Notes: a model not told the origin generated them from the sequence alone. Positions 27,766-36,695 are shown, counted from the first letter of the stretch. The stretch: DNA of 64,000 bases from Halostella salina (GCF_003675855.1 NZ_RCIH01000006.1:62001-126000); one strand, 5' to 3'. A program made the numbers and translations.

Positions 27766-28160
27766 ACTATCATCGTCGCGGTGCTCGCGATGCTTCCGAA
27801 GCGCTCGGCCACTTCGCGTGCGACGGGCCCCTTGATCTCGGTGCCGCGGGGCTCCTCGTTCTCGTCGATGATGACGGCCGCGTTGTCCTCGAACTTCACG
27901 CGGGTGCCGTCGGGACGACGGATCGGCTTGCGCTGGCGGACGATCACCGCTTCGAGCACCTGGCGACGCATCTCCGGCGTCCCCTTGGTGACCGAGACGG
28001 TGATCTTGTCGCCGACGCCGGCCTTCGGGTGCCGGTTCTTCGTCCCCGAGTACCCGGAGACGGAGGTGACCTTCACCTCGCGTGCGCCGGTGTTGTCGGC
28101 ACACGTGAGCAGGGAGCCCTTCTCCAGGCCCTGGGTCACGTCAGCCTTCAGCGCTTCCAT
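27762..28160 (-). CDS. rpl14: Ribosomal protein uL14
   Basis: 132 residues. Conserved [20 protein letters not shown] near residue 15 and [20 protein letters not shown] toward the C-terminus are diagnostic. It lies at the subunit interface. Start and rps17 stop share one base. Confidence 0.97.
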   Translation of the reverse strand: MEALKADVTQGLEKGSLLTCADNTGAREVKVTSVSGYSGTKNRHPKAGVGDKITVSVTKGTPEMRRQVLEAVIVRQRKPIRRPDGTRVKFEDNAAVIIDENEEPRGTEIKGPVAREVAERFGSIASTATMIV

Positions 28161-28495
28161 CAGTCGTCACCTCCCTCGTCGGGAACTCGTTCGACGACGA
28201 CGTGGCTCTTCGTCTTCGAAAGTGGTCGTGTCTCTGCGATACGGACCGTGTCGCCGACGTCCAGCTCCACGCACTCGGGTGCGTGGGCGGGAACGCGCGA
28301 CCGTCGCTTCATGAAACGGTCGTATTTCGGCACGGTGACGTCGTACTCTCGCTCGACGACAACGGTCTTGTCCATGTCGGTGGAGGCTACCTCCCCTTCG
28401 AGCGTCTGCCCGCGCACGGAAAGCGACCCGTGGAACGGACAGTTCTCGTCGGAGCAGGCGTCCTCCGGTTCCGGTACGTTCAGTCCTAACGCCAT
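28160..28495 (-). CDS. rps17: Ribosomal protein uS17
   Basis: 111 residues. The OB-fold is marked by [20 protein letters not shown] and [12 protein letters not shown]. An archaeal N-terminal part contains Cys residues ([12 protein letters not shown]). Its start lies inside the last codons of the RNase P gene (10-base overlap). Confidence 0.96.
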   Translation of the reverse strand: MALGLNVPEPEDACSDENCPFHGSLSVRGQTLEGEVASTDMDKTVVVEREYDVTVPKYDRFMKRRSRVPAHAPECVELDVGDTVRIAETRPLSKTKSHVVVERVPDEGGDD

Positions 28496-28917
28496 AGTGA
28501 ATCTCCTGTGTTCTCGCTTCGCTGTGCGGGCCGTGAGAGCAAACGTGTCCCATCCACCGTAACGTAGGCCACGCCCTCGCCGGACCCAGACTGACCGGGG
28601 CTTCCCCCGGCAGTTTCCGAGCCCAGTTCGGACGCGGTCCCCGCGTCCCTCTCGGGAGCGGCGGCTTCATCTGTAGCGTCGTCGGCTCCGACGTCGAGCG
28701 CGAACTCGAACGTCGCCTCCCGCTTTGGCACCTGTCGCACCCGAGGCTCCCCGTCGCCGTCCGCGTCGGCCGGCCGACATTCGACGTGCAGCGTCTGCAT
28801 CGTCTCGATCACGACACGGCCGGCTATCCCGACCAGGTCGGGGTTCGTGGCGTCGACCACCGCTACGCGGAGGCCGTTGAGTTCGTGTCGCGGGAGCGTC
28901 TCGGGTGTCAGTGCCAT
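28486..28917 (-). CDS. rnp1: Ribonuclease P protein component 1 (Rpp29/Pop4) with acidic insert
   Basis: 143 residues. The Sm-like fold of Rpp29 is seen in [20 protein letters not shown] and [13 protein letters not shown]. Around residues 73-108 there is a low-complexity, Gly/Ser/Glu/Asp-rich insert ([20 protein letters not shown]) before the last strands [20 protein letters not shown]. The insert would be a surface loop. The protein helps RNase P RNA cut tRNA 5' leaders. Being inside the ribosomal operon is normal for archaea. It overlaps rps17 by ten bases. Confidence 0.93.
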   Translation of the reverse strand: MALTPETLPRHELNGLRVAVVDATNPDLVGIAGRVVIETMQTLHVECRPADADGDGEPRVRQVPKREATFEFALDVGADDATDEAAAPERDAGTASELGSETAGGSPGQSGSGEGVAYVTVDGTRLLSRPAQRSENTGDSLWR

Positions 28918-28924
28918 CGGTTCG

Positions 28925-29137
28925 TTATTCGTCGTCGAAGTCGCCTTCCTCGCTCTGGATCGTCTTGATCCGAGCGATCGTCTTCCGCAGCTCGCTGATC
29001 CGGCCGGGGTCCTCGGGCGCACCGCCGGCCGCCTGCACGGCCTTCGCGTTGAGCAGCTCGGTTTCGAGCTCCTCCAGCTCGGACTCGCGCTCGGCGGGAG
29101 TCATCTCCCGGATCTCCTCGGCGTAGAGGATCGCCAT
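28925..29137 (-). CDS. rpl29: Ribosomal protein uL29
   Basis: 70 residues, all helical. [20 protein letters not shown] and [16 protein letters not shown] are typical. It sits near the exit tunnel. Its start shares one base with the rps3 stop. Confidence 0.96.
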   Translation of the reverse strand: MAILYAEEIREMTPAERESELEELETELLNAKAVQAAGGAPEDPGRISELRKTIARIKTIQSEEGDFDDE

Positions 29138-30072
29138 CAGGCGTCACCTCCTTCGTCGTCGTCCTCGGACTCGGCTTCCTCGTCCATCTCGTCCATCAGG
29201 TCCTCGGCCTCGGACTCGACTTCCTCGTCGAGTTCCTCGAGCTCCTCGGCGATGTCCTCCTCCTCGCCGCCGGGGACCTCGACGTCTTCCTCATCGAAGT
29301 CGGCCGCCTCCGCGGCCTCCTCGACGACTTCCTCGTCCACCGTCTCCTCGGCGGGTTCGGCGGACTCCTCGGCCTCGGTCTCCTCGACGTCGGCCTCGCC
29401 CTCCTCGGGCTCGTCGAGCAGCGCCTCGACGCCCTCGTCGGCGTCGACGTCCTCGGGGATGAGGCCCTCGATGTCGGCGTCCTCCTCGATGCGGAAGTCG
29501 TCCGGAAGCTCGGCCTCCGGCGGGATGATCTTCACGTCCACGCCGATGGTGCCGAGCTTCATCACGGCGACGCCCTGCCCGTGGTCGACGATGGTCTCGG
29601 CGGGCTCGCCGTTGTGCTTGATGTAGCCGTCGTTGAACTTCTCGACGCGCGAGCGCGCGCCGGTGACCTTACCGGAGAGGACGATTTCGGCGCCCAGCGC
29701 GCCGGCATCCATGATGCGCTCCAGCGTGGTGTGGCCGGCCTTCCGGAAGTACCAGCCACGCTCCAGGGCGTTCGCCAGGCGGTCGGCGACGATCCGGGCG
29801 TTGAGGTCCGGTTCGTCGACCTCCTGGACGTCGATCTGGGGGTCCTCGAGGTTGAACCGTTCCTCGAGGGCCGTGGTGATCTTCCGGATGTTCTCGCCGC
29901 CCTTGCCGATGACCATCCCGGGCTTCTCGGCCTTGAGGACGATCTGGGTGCCCATCGGCGTCTTGGCGACGTCCATGCCGCCGTAGCCGGCGCGACCGAG
30001 CTCTTCCTCGAAGAACTCGTCGATCTGGGAGCGCTGCAGGCCGTCTTCGATGAACTGGTGTTCGTCAGCCAT
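29137..30072 (-). CDS. rps3: Ribosomal protein uS3 with long acidic C-terminal tail
   Basis: 311 residues; the normal archaeal core is about 200-210. The KH domain is clear ([20 protein letters not shown]) as is the C-terminal domain with [20 protein letters not shown]. From about residue 205 to the end the chain is almost entirely Glu, Asp, Ala and Val. The core lines the mRNA entry channel. A tail of about 100 residues is long even for a haloarchaeon and is probably disordered. Confidence 0.96.
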   Translation of the reverse strand: MADEHQFIEDGLQRSQIDEFFEEELGRAGYGGMDVAKTPMGTQIVLKAEKPGMVIGKGGENIRKITTALEERFNLEDPQIDVQEVDEPDLNARIVADRLANALERGWYFRKAGHTTLERIMDAGALGAEIVLSGKVTGARSRVEKFNDGYIKHNGEPAETIVDHGQGVAVMKLGTIGVDVKIIPPEAELPDDFRIEEDADIEGLIPEDVDADEGVEALLDEPEEGEADVEETEAEESAEPAEETVDEEVVEEAAEAADFDEEDVEVPGGEEEDIAEELEELDEEVESEAEDLMDEMDEEAESEDDDEGGDA

Positions 30073-30536
30073 TATTCCTCATCCTCCGTTTTCAGGATCA
30101 GTTCGACGTCGACCTCCGGCGTGTTCCACGCGGAGGCGCGACCCATCGCACGGGGCTTGCGGCCCTGGGACTCGCCGACCTTGTGGGCGGCGACGTGGTC
30201 GATGACCATCTCCTCGCCGTCGAACCCCTGGTGGTCGGCGTTGTTGACGGCGTTCTCGATCAGGTCGAGGAACGCCTCGCTGGCCTTCTCGGGGTAGCGA
30301 CCGGCGTCCCAGCCGTCGATGTCGGAGCGGTGGCCGACGCCGCTGTTGTGGGACTTGAACGGCACCGACTGCTCGCCGTCGATGACCGACTGGAGGAACT
30401 CCTCGGCCTCCGTCGCGGTCTTGCCCTTGATCTCGCGGGCGATGGCCTTGCTGTGCTTGTGGCTCATGTGACGCTCCCGGAGCATCGCTTTCGCCGTCTC
30501 GTCCGGGTCCGCGTCGACGCTGTAGTTGATTCCCAT
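30072..30536 (-). CDS. rpl22: Ribosomal protein uL22
   Basis: 154 residues. The HKHSKAIAREIKGKTATEAE stretch and GESQGRKPRAMGRASAWNTP loop, which reaches into the exit tunnel, are diagnostic. Its stop shares one base with the rps3 start. Confidence 0.97.
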   Translation of the reverse strand: MGINYSVDADPDETAKAMLRERHMSHKHSKAIAREIKGKTATEAEEFLQSVIDGEQSVPFKSHNSGVGHRSDIDGWDAGRYPEKASEAFLDLIENAVNNADHQGFDGEEMVIDHVAAHKVGESQGRKPRAMGRASAWNTPEVDVELILKTEDEE

Positions 30537-30543
30537 GGTTGTA

Positions 30544-30969
30544 TCACTTCAGCGGGACGAACTTCGACGAGCGTGTCGCCCCGATGCCGGCCTGTCCGTG
30601 CTCGACGGAGGTCCGCGTCAGCTGGAACTCGCCGAGGTAGTGGCCGATCATCTCCGGTTCGACCTGCACGCGCTCGAACTCCTGCCCGTTGTAGACGGCA
30701 AACGTCTTGCCGACGAACTCCGGCAGGATCGGCATGTCGCGCAGGTGCGTCCGGATCGGGTCGTTGGCGGTCTCCTCCTCGCCGGCCTCGCGGGCCTCGG
30801 CGAGCAGCTTCTCCTTCTCGACGGAGAGGCCGCGCTCGATACTTCGCCGCTGTCGGGCGGGGAGCAGTTCCGCGACGTCCTCCAGGCTCATGTCCTGCAG
30901 TTCGTCTAGCGTGTGGCCACGGTAGGTGAACTCACCTTCGCGGCCGGTTCTGTACTCGGAGTCGCTCAT
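30544..30969 (-). CDS. rps19: Ribosomal protein uS19
   Basis: 141 residues. The C-terminal [20 protein letters not shown] and [20 protein letters not shown] are the uS19 signature. The N-terminal part ([20 protein letters not shown]) is the archaeal extension. The start overlaps the rpl2 stop by one base. Confidence 0.97.
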   Translation of the reverse strand: MSDSEYRTGREGEFTYRGHTLDELQDMSLEDVAELLPARQRRSIERGLSVEKEKLLAEAREAGEEETANDPIRTHLRDMPILPEFVGKTFAVYNGQEFERVQVEPEMIGHYLGEFQLTRTSVEHGQAGIGATRSSKFVPLK

Positions 30970-31691
30970 TAGTTGTCACCTCCGCGACCCGTGCGCCGGG
31001 ACGAGATGTCGCCCACCTTGCGGCCCGGCGGGGCGTTGCGGGAGATGCTCTTCGGTTTGCCCGGGTGCTGGCGGCCACCGCCACCGAACGGGTGGTCGAC
31101 GGCGTTCATGGCGACGCCACGAACGTTGGGCCACTTCGTGCCGCGGGCTTTCATCTTGTGGTACTTGTTACCGGCCTTCACGTGGGGCTTCTCGGTGCGG
31201 CCGCCGCCGGCCACGACGCCGATGGTCGCCCGACACTCGGGGTCGAGGCGCTTCGTCTGGCCGCTCGGCAGCTGGACGACCGCGGCGTCGCGGTCGTGCG
31301 TGATGAGGTCGGCGCTCGTCCCGCTGGCGCGGGCGAACTTGCCGCCGTCGCCGGGCTGGCGCTCGACGTTGCTGACGGGGACCCCCTCCGGGATCTCCGC
31401 GAGCGGGAGCGTGTTGCCCGGCTTGATTTCCGCGGAGACGCCGACCTGGATCTCCTCGCCGACGCCGATACCCTCGGCGACGAGCACGAGGCGGCGGTCG
31501 CCGTCCTCGAACTCGACGGCGGCGACGGGCGCGCTCCGGGCCGGGTCGTGCTCGATGTCGACGACCGTGCCCGAGACCACGTCGCTGTCCTCGGCCTTCT
31601 TGTGCGTCAGGTCCGCCTTGTAGCGGTGCGAGGGGGCCCGGAACGTGGGGCCACCGCGACCGCGTCGCTGTCCTTGAATCCTGCGTCCCAT
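30969..31691 (-). CDS. rpl2: Ribosomal protein uL2
   Basis: 240 residues. The C-terminal [20 protein letters not shown] contains the conserved histidine region close to the peptidyl transferase centre; the N-terminus [20 protein letters not shown] is typical. Two bases separate its start from the rpl23 stop. Confidence 0.98.
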   Translation of the reverse strand: MGRRIQGQRRGRGGPTFRAPSHRYKADLTHKKAEDSDVVSGTVVDIEHDPARSAPVAAVEFEDGDRRLVLVAEGIGVGEEIQVGVSAEIKPGNTLPLAEIPEGVPVSNVERQPGDGGKFARASGTSADLITHDRDAAVVQLPSGQTKRLDPECRATIGVVAGGGRTEKPHVKAGNKYHKMKARGTKWPNVRGVAMNAVDHPFGGGGRQHPGKPKSISRNAPPGRKVGDISSRRTGRGGDN

Positions 31692-31693
31692 GG

Positions 31694-31951
31694 TTAGAAC
31701 ACCCCGATGCGCGAGGCGACTTCCTGGGCGTCGTCGTCCTCGCCCAGTCGGACGGTCGCCTTCTTTCGCCCGTTCATCGTCACTTGCGTGTTGACCTTCT
31801 CGACCTCGATGTCGAACTGCTCGTTGACCGCCTCGGCGATCTCCGGCTTGGAGGCGTCCAGGTCGACGACGAACTGGAGCTTGTTGTCGAAGTCCATCTG
31901 GTTCATCGCCTTCTCGGTGACCAGCGGGTGGACGATGACGTCGCCCGTCAT
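31694..31951 (-). CDS. rpl23: Ribosomal protein uL23
   Basis: 85 residues. VIVHPLVTEKAMNQMDFDNK and VEKVNTQVTMNGRKKATVRL identify it. It is a docking site for SRP and nascent-chain factors at the exit tunnel. Its start overlaps the rpl4 stop by four bases. Confidence 0.97.
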   Translation of the reverse strand: MTGDVIVHPLVTEKAMNQMDFDNKLQFVVDLDASKPEIAEAVNEQFDIEVEKVNTQVTMNGRKKATVRLGEDDDAQEVASRIGVF

Positions 31952-32700
31952 CGGTCGGCCACCTCCTCGACGGCGCTCTCGGTGAACACGGTCAGTCGAC
32001 CGCCCTCCGCGCCGGGCGCGAGGTCCTCCGCGTTGACCTCGGCGGCCGTCGCGACGTCAGCGCCCGCGAGGTTGCGCGCGGCCTTCGACGGGCCGGCCTC
32101 GCTGGACGTGACAAAGAGGATCGACTTCGGCGTCTGGTACTTCCGTCCACGGGTCTTCCCGCGGCCGGCGCGAACGGAGCGCCCCTCGTCGGCGCGCTCG
32201 ACGTCGTCGTGAACGCCGAGCGACTCCAGCGTGTCGACGACGGCCTGGGTCTTGACGAGGTCCTCGAACGCGTCGCTCACGACGAGCGGCAGGTCGGCGT
32301 CCTCGTCGAACTCGTGGCCGCGCTCGGCGACGAGCTCGGCGTCCGTCGTCGCCGCGATGGCGCTGCGGACGGCCTGTTTGCGTTCCTTGTCGTTGATGTT
32401 CAGCGAGCGGTCCTTCTCGGACTTCGGCGGGTGGGCCGGGCGGCCGCCCACGGTCTGGGGAACGCGGCGGCCCTGCCCGTTCTCACGGGGGACGTGGGCC
32501 ATGCCGCGGCCGCTCCCCTGGGACTCGGCCGGCGTCCGCATGCCGGCGTACTCGTCCGCGCCGTAGTCCTGCTTCCGGTTTGCCTGTGCGGCGAGTACGG
32601 CGCGCTTGATGAGGTCCGGTCGGTAGGCCGACTCGAAGACCTCGGGGAGGTCGAGCGTGCCGTCGTCCTCGCCGTCCAGGTCGCGAATTGTTGCTTGCAT
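31948..32700 (-). CDS. rpl4: Ribosomal protein uL4
   Basis: 250 residues. Conserved loop GSGRGMAHVPRENGQGRRVP reaches the exit tunnel; ARNLAGADVATAAEVNAEDL and LTVFTESAVEEVADR close the protein. Archaeal L1e/L4 type. Three bases separate it from rpl3. Confidence 0.97.
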   Translation of the reverse strand: MQATIRDLDGEDDGTLDLPEVFESAYRPDLIKRAVLAAQANRKQDYGADEYAGMRTPAESQGSGRGMAHVPRENGQGRRVPQTVGGRPAHPPKSEKDRSLNINDKERKQAVRSAIAATTDAELVAERGHEFDEDADLPLVVSDAFEDLVKTQAVVDTLESLGVHDDVERADEGRSVRAGRGKTRGRKYQTPKSILFVTSSEAGPSKAARNLAGADVATAAEVNAEDLAPGAEGGRLTVFTESAVEEVADR

Positions 32701-32703
32701 TGG

Positions 32704-33720
32704 TTATCCCTGGTTCGATGCTGTGGAGACGTAGCGCACCTCGGGGTCGAGGCGCGGCTGGTCGTTCGGTCGGACGGCCGGGCGGAAGCGCACGAGGCGC
32801 TGCTCCGGGCCGGGAACCGATCCCTTGACGAGCGCGTACGGGCCGTCGACCTCGCCGTAGTTGACGAAGCCGCCGTCGACGGACGCGTCGTCGCCCTCAC
32901 CGATGTCGATGAGGCGCTTGTTCAGTTCCGTGCGCTGGTGGTAGCCGGTCTGCCCCTGCTGGGGGACCGTCGAGCGCACGCGGGAGGGGTTCCACGGGCC
33001 GAGGTTGCCGATCCGGCGCCGCCAGCCCTGGCGGGCGTGCTTGCCCTTCCGCTTCTGGACGCCCCAGCGCTTGACGGGGCCCTGGGTGCCCTTGCCCTTG
33101 GTGACGCCGCTGACGTCGGCGTACTCGCCGGCGCGGAACACGTCGTTCATCTCGTGTGCGCCGCCGTCCTCGACGAGGTCGAGCGCGAACTCGACGCGGT
33201 CGTCGAGTGAGCCGCCGCCGACGCGGGTCTCCATCACGTCGGGCTTTTTCTTCGGGACGCTCGCCACGCCGCTCGGCACGGTGTGGGTGATGACTCGAAC
33301 GTCGGCGACCTCGCCGGCGTCGAGCGCGTCGTGCAGTTCCTCCGTCGCCGCGTCGGCGTCGTGCTCCTCGGGAACGTCCAGGACGCGGTCGAGCTCCTCG
33401 TGGAACTCGTCGGTCCAGACCTCCGTGAGCGGCTTCTTGCCGTAGGCGGTGTCTTCGTACGCTCGCAGGGCCACCGCGCGCATCGGCGGCGTCTCCACGA
33501 TGGTGACGGGGACGGTCTCCTCCATCCCTTCGCGGGGGGAGTCCGACTCGTCGTTGATCATCACCACGTGGGTCATGCCGGCCTTGTAGCCGGCGAAGCC
33601 CTGGAGCGCTGGCTGTCCGTCGTCGTCCGGCCACGAGTTGAAGCGCGGGACTTCGCTCTCCGCGCGCTTCCGGGGGCCGAACCCCAGCGAGCCTTTGCGT
33701 GGTCTGCTTGGTTGTGGCAT
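32704..33720 (-). CDS. rpl3: Ribosomal protein uL3
   Basis: 338 residues. Opens PQPSRPRKGSLGFGPRKRAE; KGKGTQGPVKRWGVQKRKGK and HARQGWRRRIGNLGPWNPSR are the conserved rRNA-binding loops. First ribosomal gene of the operon. I chose the ATG at 33720; the frame remains open upstream but overlaps the SPOUT gene out of its frame. Confidence 0.97.
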   Translation of the reverse strand: MPQPSRPRKGSLGFGPRKRAESEVPRFNSWPDDDGQPALQGFAGYKAGMTHVVMINDESDSPREGMEETVPVTIVETPPMRAVALRAYEDTAYGKKPLTEVWTDEFHEELDRVLDVPEEHDADAATEELHDALDAGEVADVRVITHTVPSGVASVPKKKPDVMETRVGGGSLDDRVEFALDLVEDGGAHEMNDVFRAGEYADVSGVTKGKGTQGPVKRWGVQKRKGKHARQGWRRRIGNLGPWNPSRVRSTVPQQGQTGYHQRTELNKRLIDIGEGDDASVDGGFVNYGEVDGPYALVKGSVPGPEQRLVRFRPAVRPNDQPRLDPEVRYVSTASNQG

Positions 33721-33727
33721 TTGTGTT

Positions 33728-34636
33728 TCACTCCGTGAGTGTGAGGCAGCCGAGCGCGGCGAACATCGCTTCCTCCGTTCGCACGACCTCGCTGCCCTGG
33801 TTCGGGATCGCGTTGAGCCAGAGGTCGAACCGGCCGGGTGCGCCTGGTTCGACCGCGGGCGGGGCCTCCGCCCCGTCCGCCGGTTCGGTCTCAACGGCTC
33901 CCTCGTCGGGAGTCCGCGCGGCCCTGACCGCGTCCACGGTCAGGTCCGGTATCATCTCCGGCAGCCCTCTCTCGGGCGCGCCGAAGGCGACGGTCATCCC
34001 GTCGTCCTCGACGCGACCGGCCAGCGGTCCGAGCCCCGACACGGTGAGCGGTTCACCGTGCCGCGACGTTGCGATCCGGACGCCGGCGTCCTCACGGCCG
34101 AGCGCTGCCGACAGGTCCGCGCTGTCGACGGCCAGTCCCGGAAGGGACTGGGCGACGATCCTCGCACGGACCGGCTCTCGCGAAGAGATCCTGACGGTAA
34201 CGCGTTCCCCCTCGTCGACCTCCATTTCCGGAGGGACGACGAGCGAGATCGGGTGTTGCAGTCCGCAATTGACCCGTACGCGCCCTTCAGGTCCGACCTC
34301 GGTCACGATTCCCTGTCTTAACGACCCCGAATCGTCGGATCCGGAGCCGGTCTGTGACGCGGCGCGAAGCGGCGGCAGTACGCCCGCGTACTCCAGTTCG
34401 TCCCGCTTGCCCCACGCCTCCTTTCGGAGGTATGGGGGCGTTGCGGCGTACCGCAGTACGGTTTTCACGAACCCCTCGCCCCACCTGCGCTCGCCCTCCC
34501 GGTCGGGGAAGACGGTCAGGCGGTCCGCCCGGAACACCGTCGCCGCGCGGGCGACGTAGCCGACCTTGCGAGTTGCCTCGCGTTTGTCTTCGGCTTCCCG
34601 GACGAGGGACGACGGCACGAGTACGCTGACGGTCAT
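33728..34636 (-). CDS. SPOUT-class RNA methyltransferase (COG2106), putative
   Basis: 302 residues. VSVLVPSSLVREAEDKREAT and KTVLRYAATPPYLRKEAW belong to the COG2106/DUF171 group of SPOUT methyltransferases with an inserted OB-fold (here VTEVGPEGRVRVNCGLQHPI). The C-terminal part NAIPNQGSEVVRTEEAMFAA is the AdoMet-binding knot region. The group is thought to methylate rRNA or tRNA uridine. It is the head of the ribosomal operon, seven bases before rpl3. It is interrupted by an acidic, proline-rich stretch (PDEGAVETEPADGAEAPPAV). Confidence 0.85.
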   Translation of the reverse strand: MTVSVLVPSSLVREAEDKREATRKVGYVARAATVFRADRLTVFPDREGERRWGEGFVKTVLRYAATPPYLRKEAWGKRDELEYAGVLPPLRAASQTGSGSDDSGSLRQGIVTEVGPEGRVRVNCGLQHPISLVVPPEMEVDEGERVTVRISSREPVRARIVAQSLPGLAVDSADLSAALGREDAGVRIATSRHGEPLTVSGLGPLAGRVEDDGMTVAFGAPERGLPEMIPDLTVDAVRAARTPDEGAVETEPADGAEAPPAVEPGAPGRFDLWLNAIPNQGSEVVRTEEAMFAALGCLTLTE

Positions 34637-34820
34637 GCCGTGACGCTTTGACGCCTCGCCACTAGACTGTGCCGATGTATCCGTCGGGGTCGTAAAAGAA
34701 TGCCGGATCGTTTTCGGCCCTGTGTGGCCTTCACACGCGTTTCAGCGGCGGATCACGACGGATCGAGTATGTGTCCGCGTACCGTGGTGGGCCGGGCCGC
34801 GGAGCGCCGAGTTCGGAACG

Positions 34821-34828
34821 CTTATACG
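34821..34828 (+). promoter_or_regulatory. TATA box of tRNA-Gly copy 1
   Basis: CTTATACG ends 31 bp before the tRNA. The matching position before the second tRNA-Gly carries TTTATATAT. Confidence 0.65.
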
Positions 34829-34858
34829 CCACCCGGCGATTAGGTGGGAGTGGAACGC

Positions 34859-34929
34859 GCGCTGGTAGTGTAGTGGTATCACGTGACCTTGCCATGGTCA
34901 CAACCGGGGTTCAAATCCCCGCCAGCGCA
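34859..34929 (+). tRNA. tRNA-Gly(GCC), copy 1
   Basis: 71 nt. Acceptor stem GCGCTGG pairs with CCAGCGC, the anticodon stem TGACC/GGTCA holds loop TTGCCAT with anticodon GCC, and the T-arm CGGGGTTCAAATCCCCG is intact. Discriminator A, no encoded CCA, no intron. It is identical to the copy at 36553. It is followed by an array containing pieces of its own 3' end. Confidence 0.97.
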
Positions 34930-34999
34930 CTTCTCCGGAACCTACGTCCTCAGCGACGCGTTTCATCGCGTCGCAACGACCGGTTCCGTGAATGCGCGT

Positions 35000-35088
35000 G
35001 GGATTTGAACCAGCGAGTCGCACGCCCGGGAAGCGAACGCAGTGAGCGACCCGGACCGTCTCGCCCAGTTCAAATCCCCGCCAGCGCA
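35000..35088 (+). repeat. Element A: long hairpin ending in the tRNA-Gly 3' end
   Basis: It begins with GGGATTTGAAC, the inverted complement of the T-arm, and ends with GTTCAAATCC followed by CCGCCAGCGCA, the exact tRNA 3' end. Inner pairs GCGAG/CTCGC and CCGGG/CCCGG extend the stem around a loop with AGCGAACGCAGTGAGCGA. The 95 bases from 35000 are identical to those from 36696. Confidence 0.85.
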
Positions 35089-35161
35089 TTTCTGCCGAAC
35101 GTCACTGAGCCAGCGACCGCTGTGCGTGTCGCTGGCGACCAAGTGAGGCGAAATCGCACCG

Positions 35162-35238
35162 GAGATTTGAGCAGGAACGACGCAGCACCGAGCGCAGCGA
35201 GGTGATCGTCTTTCCGAGTTCAAATCCCCGCCAGCGCA
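35162..35238 (+). repeat. Element B: hairpin ending in the tRNA-Gly 3' end
   Basis: Starts GAGATTTGAGC and ends GTTCAAATCC then CCGCCAGCGCA (35218-35238). The loop carries GAGCGCAGCGAG. It is of a second sequence class, related to element D. Confidence 0.8.
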
Positions 35239-35315
35239 CGTCTCCAACACCCAAGTCCCACCGACGCGTTTCATCGCGTTCGGCTGGCGGCAGGAAAATA
35301 CATCAATAGCATAGA

Positions 35316-35324
35316 AAGTATATC
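35316..35324 (+). promoter_or_regulatory. TATA box of the methyltransferase gene
   Basis: AAGTATATC ends 27 bp before the ATG at 35351, predicting a leaderless transcript and supporting that start. Confidence 0.6.
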
Positions 35325-35350
35325 ACTCGGTTGCACGTAGCCCCGTCCCG

Positions 35351-36076
35351 ATGGATCCCTCCACCACCGACCCGACGGTTCTCGGCTACGACGAACTCTC
35401 CGAACGCACCGACGCCGACGGCTGGGAAAGCCCGTGGGGCGACAACCCGCTACAGGAACACTATTCCTGGCCGGCGACACGGGCGCTGCTCCCGAACCTC
35501 GACGGCCAGCGCGTTCTCGACGCCGGCTGCGGCGTCGGCGACCACGTCGAGGAGCTGCTTGACGACGGCGCGACGGTCGTCGGCATCGACGTGAGCGAAC
35601 CGGCGGTCGAGACCGCACGGGACCGGTTCGACGACCGGGCATCGTTCGAGCGGGCGGACCTCGCGGAGCCGCTGCCGTTCGGCGACGACGCGTTCGACGT
35701 CGTCTGTAGCCACCTCGTGCTGGATCACATCGAGAACTTGACGGACCCGTTCAGCGAGTTCCGCCGTGTTCTGACGGCCGACGGGTCGCTCGTGTTCACC
35801 GTTGTGCATCCGATGCAGTACTACCTCGACTACGACGCCGTCGCGGAGTACTACGGGACGACCGCGGTGACGCTCGGCTGGGAGGGCGTCGATATCACTT
35901 CCTACCAGCGTCCCGTCGGCGAGATCCTGACCGCGCTGGTCGATGCGGGGTTTCGAATCGACGCCGTCGAGGAACCGCGGCCAACCGCAGCCTACGAGGC
36001 GCACGCCGCGGACGACTGGAACGTGAACGAGCGCCCGCAGATCCTCTGTGTTCGGGCACGATCGGGCGACCAGTAG
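35351..36076 (+). CDS. Class I SAM-dependent methyltransferase
   Basis: 241 residues. The AdoMet-binding motif I is VLDAGCGVGDH (near 55-65), the acidic end of strand 2 is VVGIDVSEPAVE, and motif IV is FDVVCSHLVLDHIENL. This is the Methyltransf_11 group, which acts on small molecules, lipids or proteins; the substrate cannot be told. TATA box 27 bp upstream. It is one of only two protein genes between the two tRNA-Gly arrays. Confidence 0.88.
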   Translation: MDPSTTDPTVLGYDELSERTDADGWESPWGDNPLQEHYSWPATRALLPNLDGQRVLDAGCGVGDHVEELLDDGATVVGIDVSEPAVETARDRFDDRASFERADLAEPLPFGDDAFDVVCSHLVLDHIENLTDPFSEFRRVLTADGSLVFTVVHPMQYYLDYDAVAEYYGTTAVTLGWEGVDITSYQRPVGEILTALVDAGFRIDAVEEPRPTAAYEAHAADDWNVNERPQILCVRARSGDQ

Positions 36077-36107
36077 CTTCATTGTCGAACTCCGGCGATC
36101 CCAATGC

Positions 36108-36497
36108 ATGCGCCGCTACTGGTTCGCGGTCCTCGGCTCCGCCTTCCTCGTCGCACAGGTCGCCCTCCTGTTCGTCATCGGGGTGCCCGAGTCGTTCGAC
36201 TGGCCGGTCGCCTCGCTCCTCGCGTACGGTCTCGCGGGCGCTGCGTTCGTCGTGGCCGGTGTCCACCGGTGGCTGCCGCTCCCGGCCGACAGCGTCCCGT
36301 GGTACTGGTTCGCTGGCGGCGGCGACATCCTGCTCGGCTTGGGAATGCTCGCGAGCGGGGTCTCGACGACGCTCTCGGACGACTCGGGGTCGCTGCTCTT
36401 CGGCATCCTCATCGCGCTCGGCAGCCTCGTGTTGGTGTTTATCGGGATCGATTACGCACGCGGGGGCGTCCATCTGGACCTCTCGACGTTCGAGTGA
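36108..36497 (+). CDS. Small four-helix membrane protein, unknown function
   Basis: 129 residues with hydrophobic segments near 5-25, 33-52, 66-88 and 95-113. It begins MRRYWFAVLGSAFLVAQ, a natural membrane start, which is why I prefer the ATG at 36108 over the open frame from 36048 that overlaps the methyltransferase. It lies 31 bp after that gene and may be co-transcribed. No recognised family. Confidence 0.7.
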   Translation: MRRYWFAVLGSAFLVAQVALLFVIGVPESFDWPVASLLAYGLAGAAFVVAGVHRWLPLPADSVPWYWFAGGGDILLGLGMLASGVSTTLSDDSGSLLFGILIALGSLVLVFIGIDYARGGVHLDLSTFE

Positions 36498-36516
36498 CCG
36501 CGCCGGAGTTGGCTAC

Positions 36517-36525
36517 ATTTATATA
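36517..36525 (+). promoter_or_regulatory. TATA box of tRNA-Gly copy 2
   Basis: TTTATATAT ends 28 bp before the tRNA start at 36553, normal archaeal spacing. Confidence 0.75.
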
Positions 36526-36552
36526 TCCCCGTCACGTCGTTTCGGGTACAGG

Positions 36553-36623
36553 GCGCTGGTAGTGTAGTGGTATCACGTGACCTTGCCATGGTCACAACCG
36601 GGGTTCAAATCCCCGCCAGCGCA
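36553..36623 (+). tRNA. tRNA-Gly(GCC), copy 2
   Basis: 71 nt, identical in every base to the copy at 34859, with anticodon GCC and discriminator A. The upstream region differs, so the two genes have separate promoters. Confidence 0.97.
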
Positions 36624-36695
36624 TTTCTGCTGCGAACGACACAGCGAGCGACCGCTCTGCGTGTCGCTCGCTCAGGGTGAGCAGCGAAATCGTCC

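Larger units (their letters stand above)
34930..35283 (+). repeat. tRNA-Gly tail array 1 (hairpin spacers plus elements A and B)
   Basis: 354 bp without a gene. Order: a nested cruciform (outer CGGAACC 34936 / GGTTCCG 34982, inner GCGACGCG-TTTCAT-CGCGTCGC 34953-34974); element A (35000-35088); hairpin CCAGCGAC/GTCGCTGG (35110-35135, loop CGCTGTGCGT); element B (35162-35238); hairpin CCGACGCG-TTTCAT-CGCGTTCGG (35261-35283). Open frames crossing it are coincidental. Confidence 0.85.

Noticed and set aside
34771-35205. Plus-strand 144-codon frame across tRNA-Gly and its array
   Set aside because: It runs through a tRNA gene and repeated DNA, and the same peptide appears after the second tRNA only because element A equals element C.
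34859-36623. Integrated element between two tRNA-Gly genes
   Set aside because: There is no integrase, recombinase or replication gene between the tRNAs, and the repeated ends are multiple on both sides. A small genomic duplication remains possible.
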